A stretch of DNA of 7,460 bases from Aquificota bacterium. Its GTDB lineage: Bacteria > Aquificota > Aquificia > Aquificales > Hydrogenothermaceae. Shown one piece after another: positions 1 to 6,827 of the stretch. Where the stretch lies: contig JAADDV010000022.1 in assembly GCA_013153795.1 (NCBI GenBank), positions 1 through 7,460 of the forward strand, written 5' to 3'. A program made the translations under genes and the position numbers. The first letter of the stretch is position 1. Each line of letters starts with the position of its first letter. The notes beneath the pieces are model-generated. The model was given only the letters and a program-made list of their open reading frames with translations, was not told the DNA's origin and made no database searches.

Positions 1-1932
1 AATAATATGTTTTTCTTGAAACTCTTCCTGAACTAGTTTTTGTATATGTTCTTGAGTTAAAATTCTAACTTGATTTTTCCCATTTCTTTTTGCTTCATAT
101 AGAGCAATATCTGCTGCTTTTAATAGTTCATAAAAGCTTTTTCCATGGGTTCCTAAAGAAGCAACTCCAATACTTGCTGTTACTTTAAGTTCTATTTTTT
201 CTCCTTTATGGTCTATAATAACTTTTTCCTGCTCAATAGCTTTTCTTATTCTTTCAGCTACTTCTAAAGCTTCTTTAGAAGGTGTATTTGGAAGAATAAC
301 AATAAATTCTTCTCCTCCATATCTTCCAGCTTTGTCAGTTTCCCTTATTTTTGTTTTTAGAATATTTGCTACTTTTTTAAGGACTTCATCTCCTGCAGGG
401 TGTCCATAAGTATCATTAACCCCTTTAAAGTTATCTATATCAAGGATAATAACGCTTAAATCTTTATCATATCTTAAAGCTTCTTTTACTTCTGTTTCTG
501 CAAAAGAAACAATAAATCTTCTATTATAAAGTTTAGTTAGAGGGTCATATGTAGCTAAACTTAATAGATTTATGTTATATATAAGATGATTAAGAATTGT
601 GTGAATATAATTTAGGTCTTCTGATTTAGGGACAGATTTTTCATGTAAGAAAATTATATGAAAAAGGAAATATTCATCATTTACTTCTTTTTTTATTCCA
701 TAAATACTTCTTAAATCTCCTTCATAATATTTTTCAGCGTTTCTATCTTTCTTTTCTAAAAGGTCGTTAATAATACTTTCTATAGCTGTATCTGGAATTC
801 TATTTTCTAAAAATCTGTTAGAATGAGCTCTCAAATCTACTGTCCCATCAATTTTAGAATAAAGTAAAATAACTGACCCTTGAGCATCTAAAAGCTTATC
901 TATGCTATTTGCTACATAAAGAGCAAAATGATGTAAATCTGTAGAAAAAGAAGACATTTTTTCTGTAGTTTCTTTTACTATTTCTAATTTTTCTTTTTCA
1001 GAAAGAAGCTTTTCTCTTGCTTTTTCTAAAGCTTCAGAAACTTCTCCAAACTCATCATTTGTATATTTATGTAATTCAAATTCAACATGCTCAAGGCCAA
1101 TCTTATTCATTTTTTCAATTTTTTCTTTTAAATAAAATAAAGGATATACAATAATCTCTTTAAGGAGATTGTTATATATAAGACTTACAAGAATAATAAC
1201 TATTATAAAAACAAAAGCTTCTTTTAAAAGAGAATTTACAATAACAGTCATTAAAATATCTTTCTCATTTACACATCCAATAAGAAAAAGATTACTTTCA
1301 GGGATTTCTTTAAAACTACATATTTTTTCTTTTTCCTTTGAAAAAAGGTTTTTTTCAATAATATCTAGTCTAATAGGTATATTTAAATTAGGGACAAATA
1401 AAGTCCTTATTTCTGTTAGCTTTTTAAACTTAGGAAAAGATATAAAAACGTAATATTTATTTTTTTTCTGTATATTGATAGTTATATACTCTTTTCCAGC
1501 TGTATCTTTTATTTTAAACAAACGATAGTTTTTTAATAAAAGTTCAGGATTTATATCTAGTTTTCTGATAAGAAATTTTCTTTTATCTCTTATATAAACA
1601 CTGTCAATGTCTAATAGAGAGTAATACTTTAGATTTTTTTCATTATTCTTTAGATAAGAAAAAATAACAAGTTTTGCCTTATTTTCTATATCTGAGATAA
1701 TGCTCTCTAGTTCTCTTTCTTTATTTTTTAAAAAATAATCAATAGTATATTTAACATCTTTCTTTGCTTTTTGTATTTCAGCTAGAATAAAAAAGAAATT
1801 TCCTAATAGGAAAGCTAGAAATATAACTGTATAAATTACAGCTTTTATTTTTTGAGAGAAAGTTTTTCTTCCTAGAGCTTCCAGAAAGCTGTTTAAACGA
1901 TACCAATATGTTTTTTTAATATTTTTCCCCAT
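1..1932 (-). CDS. Membrane-bound diguanylate cyclase (Cache-like sensor, HAMP, GAF-like, GGDEF), 3' end beyond window
   Basis: Reading the minus strand from ATG at 1932 gives 644 residues with no stop, so the C-terminus lies outside the window; the GGDEF fold is nearly finished, so little is missing. Order: cytoplasmic N-terminus, TM1 about 31-51, a periplasmic domain of about 185 residues, TM2 about 237-257, HAMP-like segment with P264 and the DEFGE motif at 293-297, a charged helix, a degenerate GAF-like region about 329-455, then GGDEF from about 458. The GGDEF domain shows YDPLTKLYNRRF (D463), DIDNFK (metal Asp498), GHPAGDE and active-site GGEEF at 539-543. RETD at 530-533, five residues before it, matches the RxxD inhibitory site. 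It should make c-di-GMP from two GTP in response to an envelope signal and be product-inhibited. The sensor looks Cache-like (ends in LFLIGCVNEKDI); the ligand is unknown. Only C205 and C220 are cysteines. An in-frame TAA eight codons upstream makes this ATG the only sensible start; the ribosome site is weak (GGGGG, 14 nt away). Confidence 0.93.
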   Translation of the reverse strand, partial: MGKNIKKTYWYRLNSFLEALGRKTFSQKIKAVIYTVIFLAFLLGNFFFILAEIQKAKKDVKYTIDYFLKNKERELESIISDIENKAKLVIFSYLKNNEKNLKYYSLLDIDSVYIRDKRKFLIRKLDINPELLLKNYRLFKIKDTAGKEYITINIQKKNKYYVFISFPKFKKLTEIRTLFVPNLNIPIRLDIIEKNLFSKEKEKICSFKEIPESNLFLIGCVNEKDILMTVIVNSLLKEAFVFIIVIILVSLIYNNLLKEIIVYPLFYLKEKIEKMNKIGLEHVEFELHKYTNDEFGEVSEALEKAREKLLSEKEKLEIVKETTEKMSSFSTDLHHFALYVANSIDKLLDAQGSVILLYSKIDGTVDLRAHSNRFLENRIPDTAIESIINDLLEKKDRNAEKYYEGDLRSIYGIKKEVNDEYFLFHIIFLHEKSVPKSEDLNYIHTILNHLIYNINLLSLATYDPLTKLYNRRFIVSFAETEVKEALRYDKDLSVIILDIDNFKGVNDTYGHPAGDEVLKKVANILKTKIRETDKAGRYGGEEFIVILPNTPSKEALEVAERIRKAIEQEKVIIDHKGEKIELKVTASIGVASLGTHGKSFYELLKAADIALYEAKRNGKNQVRILTQEHIQKLVQEEFQEKHII

Positions 1933-2203
1933 GATATAAGGAAAAGCCCCCAGTTATTATTTATATATTTACAATTGTAGGTAAAAGTTTTTATTAACTT
2001 TAGTTTAAATGAACTAAATCTTTGCTCACCTAGATTTTATCAGCCTCCTGCTTATAAAAAGGCTTGCTTTTTTCGTTAGTTTACCATAAGATAAAGAAAA
2101 ATTAAAAACTATTCAAGTAAAATCAATGAAAGATTTTTCTAAATTTAATGATAAAACATTTTAATCAAACAACAATCTATAATTTTACTTATTGAGGATA
2201 TAG
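1933..2203. other. Divergent intergenic spacer between the GGDEF gene and metG
   Basis: I find no credible gene here on either strand. Visible structure: a 10-bp perfect palindrome TACAATTGTA at 1970-1979; an inverted repeat TTTAGTT/AACTAAA at 1999-2005 and 2012-2018; a hairpin AGCCT/AGGCT at 2042-2046 and 2060-2064 with a T-run at 2068-2073 just downstream; and a weak AT-only hairpin AAAATC/GATTTT at 2119-2124 and 2132-2137. The region must hold the promoters of both flanking genes, but only metG has a recognisable -10. In sequence this rich in A and T, short palindromes are expected by chance, so only the 2042-2073 element deserves a look. Confidence 0.6.
2178..2198 (+). promoter_or_regulatory. 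Likely metG -10 box and ribosome binding site
   Basis: TATAAT at 2178-2183 matches the sigma-70 -10 consensus exactly. No good -35 box stands 16-18 bp upstream; the sequence there is AACATT or similar. A start point near 2190 would give a very short leader, with GAGGA at 2194-2198 lying 5 nt before the ATG at 2204. The ribosome site is reasonably sure. The promoter could be a chance match in AT-rich DNA. Confidence 0.4.
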
Positions 2204-4120
2204 ATGGAAAAAAAGGAAAAATTTTATGTTACTACCCCTATTTATTATGTAAATGATGTTCCCCATTTGGGACATGCCTATACAACTGTAGCTGCTGATG
2301 TTCTAGCAAGATACAACAGACAAAAAGGTGTAAAAACATTTTTCCTTACAGGAACAGATGAACATGGTCTAAAAATACAAAAATCTGCAGAAGAAAAAGG
2401 AATAACACCAAAAGAACTTGCCGATAAAACCCATCTAAAATTTAAAGAATTATGGGAAGTTTTAAATATCTCATATGACAGGTTTATAAGAACTACAGAC
2501 CCTGACCATATAAAAGCTGTCCAGTATATATTTCAAAAATGTTATGAAAATGGAGATATATACCTTTCTGAGTATGAAAGCTGGTACTGTGTAGGTTGTG
2601 AGGAGTTTAAAACAGAGACAGAGATAAAAGAATACGATTATAAATGTCCTATTCATAAAAAAAAGTGTGAAAAAGTAAAAGAGGAGAGTTATTTCTTTAG
2701 ACTCTCAAAATACCAGGACAAACTTTTAGAGCTTTATGAAAAAAACCCATCTTTTATACAGCCTGACTATAGAAGAAATGAAGTTATAGCCTTTGTAAAA
2801 CAGGGATTAAAAGACCTTTCTGTTTCAAGACCAAGAAACAGAGTAAAATGGGGTATTCCTGTTCCATTTGATGAAAACCACACTATATATGTCTGGTTTG
2901 ATGCTTTAACAAACTATTTGACTGCTGTTGGTTATCCTGATACATCATCAGAAACCTTTAAAACATTCTGGCCAGCTGATGTTCATATAGTAGGAAAGGA
3001 TATTCTAAGATTCCACGCCGTTTACTGGCCTGCCTTTTTAATGAGTGCAGGCCTTGAAGTCCCAGAAAAAGTTTTTGCCCATGGCTGGTGGACAGTTGAA
3101 GGACACAAAATGTCTAAATCTTTAGGAAATGTTGTAGACCCCTTTAAAGCTGCAAAAGAGTATGGAGTAGATGAACTCAGATACTTTCTTTTAAGGGAAG
3201 TTCCCTTTGGATTAGACGGAGATTTTTCTAAAAAGGCAGTTGTAGGAAGGATAAACTCAGACCTTGCAAACGACCTTGGAAACCTGTTTTCCCGTTCCCT
3301 TTCAATGATTAACAAGTTTAAAAAAGGCACTGTCTCCTGCGGTTCTATAACAACAGATTTAGAAAAAGAGTATAAAGAAATCTACCTTTATACAAAAGAA
3401 AACTTTGATAAACATATATCAAACCTTGAATATAACAAAGCTTTAGAGATTGTTTGGGAGTTTATAGATTTTCTAAACAAATACATTGTAAAAACAGAAC
3501 CTTGGAAACTAAATAAAGAAAACAGTCCATATCTTGATACTGTTTTGTATAATCTTGCAGATGGCCTTCTTCTTATATCATGGCTTTTATCACCATTTAT
3601 GCCTTCAAAAATGAAAACAGCTTTAGAATACCTTGGACTAGAAGATTTTCCTCAAGAACCAGCACCATTTTCTTTCCCAGAAGGAACAAAAGTAAAGAAA
3701 AAGATAAAACCGTTATTCCCAAGAATAGAACTAAAAGAGGAGGAAAAAGTGGAAGTTAAAGAAGAGAAAAAAGAGCAGCCAAAAGAGATAGAAGAAGGAG
3801 TTGTTTCTATTGAGGATTTTGCAAAGTTAAAATTTAGAGTTGGAGAGGTTTTAGAGGCTGAAAAAGTTCCAAAGGCAGATAAACTACTAAAACTTACAGT
3901 AGACCTTGGAGATGAAAAAAGAACTATTGTTTCAGGTATAGCCCAGTTTTACACACCAGAAGAACTTGTAGGCAAAAAAATCATTGTTTTTGCAAATCTA
4001 AAGCCAAGAAAAATATTTGGTATAGAATCAAAAGGAATGGTTTTAGCAGCAAAAGATGACAAAACCCTTAGACTTTTAACGGTAGATGGAGATATATCAA
4101 ACGGAGCATATGTAAGTTAA
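2204..4120 (+). CDS. metG: Methionyl-tRNA synthetase, single chain with C-terminal tRNA-binding domain
   Basis: This class I synthetase charges tRNA(Met), initiator and elongator, with methionine using ATP in the cytoplasm. Its 638 residues show the HIGH-type signature HLGH at 21-24, the TGTDEHG motif and KMSKS at 302-306. A zinc knuckle has likely ligands C129, C132, C148 and H151, the one-knuckle pattern of Thermus-type MetRS. The helical anticodon-binding domain runs from about 360 to 495. A charged linker rich in Lys and Glu (about 497-534) leads to a C-terminal Trbp111/EMAP-like OB-fold (about 535-638, with KFRVGEVLEAE, IVSGIA and KPRKIFGIESKGM), which in this family mediates dimerisation and nonspecific tRNA binding. 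In Aquifex aeolicus the enzyme is split into two separately encoded subunits; here both parts are one chain. The start has GAGGA 5 nt upstream. It is divergent from the GGDEF gene and 80 bp before the TPR gene. Nothing is missing or broken. Confidence 0.98.
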   Translation: MEKKEKFYVTTPIYYVNDVPHLGHAYTTVAADVLARYNRQKGVKTFFLTGTDEHGLKIQKSAEEKGITPKELADKTHLKFKELWEVLNISYDRFIRTTDPDHIKAVQYIFQKCYENGDIYLSEYESWYCVGCEEFKTETEIKEYDYKCPIHKKKCEKVKEESYFFRLSKYQDKLLELYEKNPSFIQPDYRRNEVIAFVKQGLKDLSVSRPRNRVKWGIPVPFDENHTIYVWFDALTNYLTAVGYPDTSSETFKTFWPADVHIVGKDILRFHAVYWPAFLMSAGLEVPEKVFAHGWWTVEGHKMSKSLGNVVDPFKAAKEYGVDELRYFLLREVPFGLDGDFSKKAVVGRINSDLANDLGNLFSRSLSMINKFKKGTVSCGSITTDLEKEYKEIYLYTKENFDKHISNLEYNKALEIVWEFIDFLNKYIVKTEPWKLNKENSPYLDTVLYNLADGLLLISWLLSPFMPSKMKTALEYLGLEDFPQEPAPFSFPEGTKVKKKIKPLFPRIELKEEEKVEVKEEKKEQPKEIEEGVVSIEDFAKLKFRVGEVLEAEKVPKADKLLKLTVDLGDEKRTIVSGIAQFYTPEELVGKKIIVFANLKPRKIFGIESKGMVLAAKDDKTLRLLTVDGDISNGAYVS

Positions 4121-4124
4121 AATT

Positions 4125-4189
4125 CCTTCTTTCTCTTATTTCACAGAGGCTTATTTATTATAAGGTTTAGTAGAAGGTTTTTATTTTTT
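4125..4189 (+). terminator. Possible weak terminator or structured leader between metG and the TPR gene
   Basis: CCTTCT at 4125-4130 can pair with AGAAGG at 4172-4177. Inside are two small hairpins, CTCT/AGAG (4133-4136, 4145-4148) and CTTAT/ATAAG (4150-4154, 4160-4164), so the RNA could form a three-way junction. It is followed directly by a T-rich tract at 4178-4189 (TTTTTATTTTTT), and then by the next gene's ribosome site. The T-tract favours termination after metG. The stems are short and AU-rich, so read-through and co-transcription are equally plausible. Confidence 0.35.
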
Positions 4190-4200
4190 AAGGAGGGATT

Positions 4201-5883
4201 ATGAAAAAAGTTTTTATCAGTTTTTCTTCTTTATTTTTTCTTGCTTCCTGCTCAGCTGCTGTAAACTCCCAGCAGGGAGATGCTTATAGAGATTATGTTT
4301 ACTGTAAATATGCATATATGAAGGGAGAAAATATATCTGCCTATTTATTTTGTAAAGACGCTCTAGAAAAAGACCCTAACTCCTTAACTTTGTATAAAGA
4401 AATGATAAATATTACTGCCAGATTAGACAAGAAAAAAGCAGAAAAATACATAAATGAAATGTTAAAAAAATTTTCTTCTAATCCTGAAGCTTATGAATAT
4501 GCTGCACGAGCTTATAGAGTTTTAGGAGATACCCAAAAACTAAAACAGGTTTTAATAGAAGGAACAAAAAAATTTCCTGATTATGCTCCTTTATTAAGAA
4601 AACTAGGAGATACATATATTGCAGAAGGAGAAATAGATAAAGCTATAGAAGTTTTAGAAAAACTAACTAAAATAGAGCCAGATAACTATAAATATTATTA
4701 TTTACTTGGAAGATTATATGCTTTTAAGGGAGAAAAAGAAAAAGCTATAAAATATTTAGAAAAAGCTTTCAGTCTAAATCCAACAAATCCTTCTATTTTC
4801 TTATTTTTAGCTGAGCTTTATTATCAAAATGGTCAACTTGAAAAGGCAGAAGAAGTATATAAAAAAGTTTTAGAAAGAGATCCTGAAAATTCAGAAGCTT
4901 TAAACAGATTATTTCAGCTTTATGTCTTAATGGATAAAAATGAAGAAGCAGAAAAAATAATTAATAAAATTATACAACTTTATCCTCATCAAAAAGATGC
5001 GGTGCTAAAAAAATATCTTCTTTATTTAAAAGAAGGTAAAGGAAAAGAAGTTATAAAAGAACTTGAAATTTTAGCTCAGAAATATCCAGATGATGCAGAA
5101 ATAATATCTGTTTTAGGAATGGCTTATGAAACAGAAGGAAATTTAAAAAAAGCTGCACAAATGTATGAAAAAGCTTTAGAGCTTAATCCTACAAATGAAG
5201 ATATTTTAGAAAGATTGGCAAGTGTTTATATAGAGTTAAATCAGTATTCAAAAGCAGAAGAAATATTAAATAGACTTATTCAACTAAACCCAAAAGAATA
5301 CAGATATTATTTACTTATTGCAGATTTAGAAGAAAAAAGAGGAAATTTAGAAAAAGCTTTAGAATATGTCCAGAAAGCTAAAGAAGAAAATCCAGAAGTA
5401 GCAGTTGTTTATTTTATGGAAGCTATTTATCTAGATAAATTAGGAAGATGGGACGAAGCAGAGAAAGCTTTAAAAAAAGCTTTAGAGCTTAGACCAAATT
5501 TTGCAGATGCTTTAAATTATCTTGGTTATTCTTACATAATAAGAGATATTAATATTCAAAAAGGCATAGAGCTTGTTGAGAAAGCTTTAAAATATTCTCC
5601 TGATAATCCAGCTTATATTGATAGTCTCGCATGGGGATATTTTAAACTAGGAAATATTAAGAAAGCTTATGAATTGATAAAAAAAGCCTATAAAGAAATG
5701 CCTGATGACCCTGTTTTAAATGAACACTATGCTGAAATTTTAGAAGCTTTAGGAAAAAAGAAAGAAGCTTTAAAATATTATAAAAAAGCCTTAGAGCTTA
5801 TAGAAAAAGAAGGGAAAGAACCTGAACCTGGGTTAAAAAAGAGAATTTTAGAAAGGTTAGAAGCTTTAAAAGGGCAGGGTTAG
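4201..5883 (+). CDS. TPR-repeat outer-membrane lipoprotein (LbcA-like architecture)
   Basis: The 560-residue protein begins with a lipoprotein signal: positively charged start, hydrophobic core and lipobox L14-A15-S16-C17. C17 would be lipidated; Ser at +2 predicts sorting to the outer membrane, facing the periplasm. The rest is a solenoid of about fifteen 34-residue TPR-type units from about 26 to 545. The first two and the eighth are degenerate; most others are textbook (W/L-G-Y/F-A-P pattern, many ending in LNP or EPD). Near the C-terminus, ALNYLGYSY (437-445) and AYIDSLAWGY (471-480) resemble a conserved family of bacterial TPR lipoproteins that includes Pseudomonas LbcA, a partner that recruits the CtpA protease. 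The likely role is scaffolding of envelope proteins; the partner is unknown. C35 and C51, both in the first repeat, are the only other cysteines. An excellent site, AAGGAGG at 4190-4196, lies 4 nt before ATG. The repeated AAAGCTTTAGA words in the DNA reflect the TPR code. It lacks the rubredoxin-type cysteines of LapB. Confidence 0.9.
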   Translation: MKKVFISFSSLFFLASCSAAVNSQQGDAYRDYVYCKYAYMKGENISAYLFCKDALEKDPNSLTLYKEMINITARLDKKKAEKYINEMLKKFSSNPEAYEYAARAYRVLGDTQKLKQVLIEGTKKFPDYAPLLRKLGDTYIAEGEIDKAIEVLEKLTKIEPDNYKYYYLLGRLYAFKGEKEKAIKYLEKAFSLNPTNPSIFLFLAELYYQNGQLEKAEEVYKKVLERDPENSEALNRLFQLYVLMDKNEEAEKIINKIIQLYPHQKDAVLKKYLLYLKEGKGKEVIKELEILAQKYPDDAEIISVLGMAYETEGNLKKAAQMYEKALELNPTNEDILERLASVYIELNQYSKAEEILNRLIQLNPKEYRYYLLIADLEEKRGNLEKALEYVQKAKEENPEVAVVYFMEAIYLDKLGRWDEAEKALKKALELRPNFADALNYLGYSYIIRDINIQKGIELVEKALKYSPDNPAYIDSLAWGYFKLGNIKKAYELIKKAYKEMPDDPVLNEHYAEILEALGKKKEALKYYKKALELIEKEGKEPEPGLKKRILERLEALKGQG

Positions 5884-5898
5884 TGCTATCCTGCCTTT
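5870..5898. terminator. Bidirectional hairpin terminator spanning two convergent stop codons
   Basis: GGCAGG at 5873-5878 pairs with CCTGCC at 5890-5895 around an 11-nt loop, extended outward by one G-T and two A-T pairs. The loop contains the last bases of the TPR gene including its TAG (5881-5883) and most of the lpxC stop (5886-5888). It is conspicuously GC-rich in this AT-rich window. Read rightward, the stem is followed by TTTAT; read leftward, by CTTTT. Both T-tracts are short, but one element in the right place could stop both transcripts. A second small hairpin, CCTTT/AAAGG at 5894-5906, overlaps its right side. Confidence 0.6.
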
Positions 5899-6770
5899 AT
5901 AAAAGGTTTATTTTCTTTTATTTCAGAAATTTGTTTTAATTCAAAGGCTTCTTCTAAAATCATTTTCTTTAAAAAGGAAGCATTTAGCTTATGACCTCCT
6001 TTAAAAGAAAAAAATTCTCCAAGAATTGGATACCCAAGTAAATATAAATCTCCTATAAAATCTAAAACTTTATGTTTAACAGGTTCATTTTCTATTCTAA
6101 ATCCTTCAGGGTTAAGGACACTATCATTATGAATAACTACAGCATTTTCTAAAGACCCACCTTTAGCAAGACCCTTTTTTCTTAAAAATTCTATTTCTTC
6201 TAAAAAACAATATGTTCGTGCAAAAAATATCTCTTTAAATTTTTCTTTTTGAGAATGAATATACTCTGCTTTTTTATTTCCAATAATATTGTTGTTATAA
6301 TCAGCTTGATAAACTACTTTGAAATCTGCAGATGGTATTCCTTTTATGTATTTTTTATCTTCTTTAAAGATAACTTCTTTTGTTAAAACAGCTATATATT
6401 TTTCTTCATTAAGAGTTTTTATACCTGCATTTTGAATTTTTTCTATAAAAACTCCTGCACTTCCATCTAAAATAGGAATTTCCTCATTATCTAGTAAAAT
6501 ATATAAATTATCAATTTCAAGAAAAAATAAAGCTGCTAACAAATGCTCTATAGTTTTTACCCATTGTCCATCTTTATATAAAGATGTAGAAAATTCAAAA
6601 CTGTTTGCAAAATCTATATGAGCAGGGATAGAAATACCATTTTTTATAAAAATAATCCCTGTATTTTCTTCAGCTGGTAAAAGATGCATATTAACAGGCA
6701 ATCCAGAATGAAGTCCTATTCCTTTAATTAAAATATCTTTTTCTATAGTTTTTTGATATTTACTAAACAA
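5886..6770 (-). CDS. lpxC: UDP-3-O-acyl-N-acetylglucosamine deacetylase (LpxC)
   Basis: LpxC removes the N-acetyl group from UDP-3-O-acyl-GlcNAc, the committed step of lipid A synthesis, using a catalytic Zn2+ in the cytoplasm. The 294-residue length fits the family. Visible motifs: GIGLHSG at 17-23; TIEHLLAAL with E75 and zinc ligand H76; IPILDGS at 98-104; ARTYCF at 184-189 (the active-site Thr is T186); KGGSLEN; then HKVLDFIGD with zinc ligands H233 and D237 and catalytic K234 and D241; and GGHKLN with catalytic H260. All metal and catalytic residues are present. The start codon is TTG, not ATG: AAGGAGA at 6778-6784 lies 7 nt upstream and an in-frame TAG just before it rules out a longer protein. 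A rare start may keep expression low. The gene stands alone, convergent with the TPR gene 2 bp away and divergent from the FadL-type gene. The C-terminal tail differs from the E. coli tail recognised by FtsH. Confidence 0.97.
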   Translation of the reverse strand: MFSKYQKTIEKDILIKGIGLHSGLPVNMHLLPAEENTGIIFIKNGISIPAHIDFANSFEFSTSLYKDGQWVKTIEHLLAALFFLEIDNLYILLDNEEIPILDGSAGVFIEKIQNAGIKTLNEEKYIAVLTKEVIFKEDKKYIKGIPSADFKVVYQADYNNNIIGNKKAEYIHSQKEKFKEIFFARTYCFLEEIEFLRKKGLAKGGSLENAVVIHNDSVLNPEGFRIENEPVKHKVLDFIGDLYLLGYPILGEFFSFKGGHKLNASFLKKMILEEAFELKQISEIKENKPFIKAG

Positions 6771-6804
6771 TTTTCTTTCTCCTTTTAAAATCTAATTTTT
6801 TCAT
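6763..6804 (-). other. Possible 13-codon upstream ORF overlapping the lpxC start
   Basis: Minus-strand ATG at 6804-6802 opens a frame encoding MKKLDFKRRKKIV and ending in TAG at 6765-6763, 5 nt past the lpxC TTG start, in another frame. It runs straight through the lpxC ribosome site. I see no ribosome site of its own (the bases just upstream are TCCTGAAA), so it may be chance; if translated it could affect lpxC initiation. Confidence 0.15.
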
Positions 6805-6827
6805 TTTCAGGATTGCTAACAACTTTA

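Noticed and set aside
1169..1453. Plus-strand 94-codon open frame
   Set aside because: It lies wholly inside the coding region of the GGDEF protein on the other strand, has no domain or convincing ribosome site, and is low-complexity in composition; a shadow frame.
1970..1979. TACAATTGTA palindrome as an operator
   Set aside because: A single 10-bp palindrome of mostly A and T is readily expected by chance here, and it has no partner site.
1933..2203. A riboswitch, T-box or c-di-GMP aptamer in the divergent spacer
   Set aside because: I could not match the conserved core motifs of a T-box or GEMM aptamer on either strand; only short AT-rich hairpins are present.
2471..2656. Minus-strand 61-codon frame
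   Set aside because: It is antisense to the metG zinc-knuckle region, which is clearly coding; the frame has no ribosome site or recognisable product.
3022..3330. Minus-strand 102-codon frame
   Set aside because: It is antisense to the KMSKS region of metG and has no family-like features.
4930..5820. Recurrent AAAGCTTTAGA-like words as a DNA repeat array
   Set aside because: They are out of register as DNA repeats and fall at equivalent Lys-Ala-Leu positions of the TPR units, so protein repetition and codon bias explain them.
4201..5883. TPR protein as LapB, the regulator of LpxC breakdown, because it neighbours lpxC
   Set aside because: LapB has an N-terminal membrane helix, about nine TPRs and a C-terminal rubredoxin-like CxxC pair. 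This protein has a lipobox, more repeats and no C-terminal cysteines.
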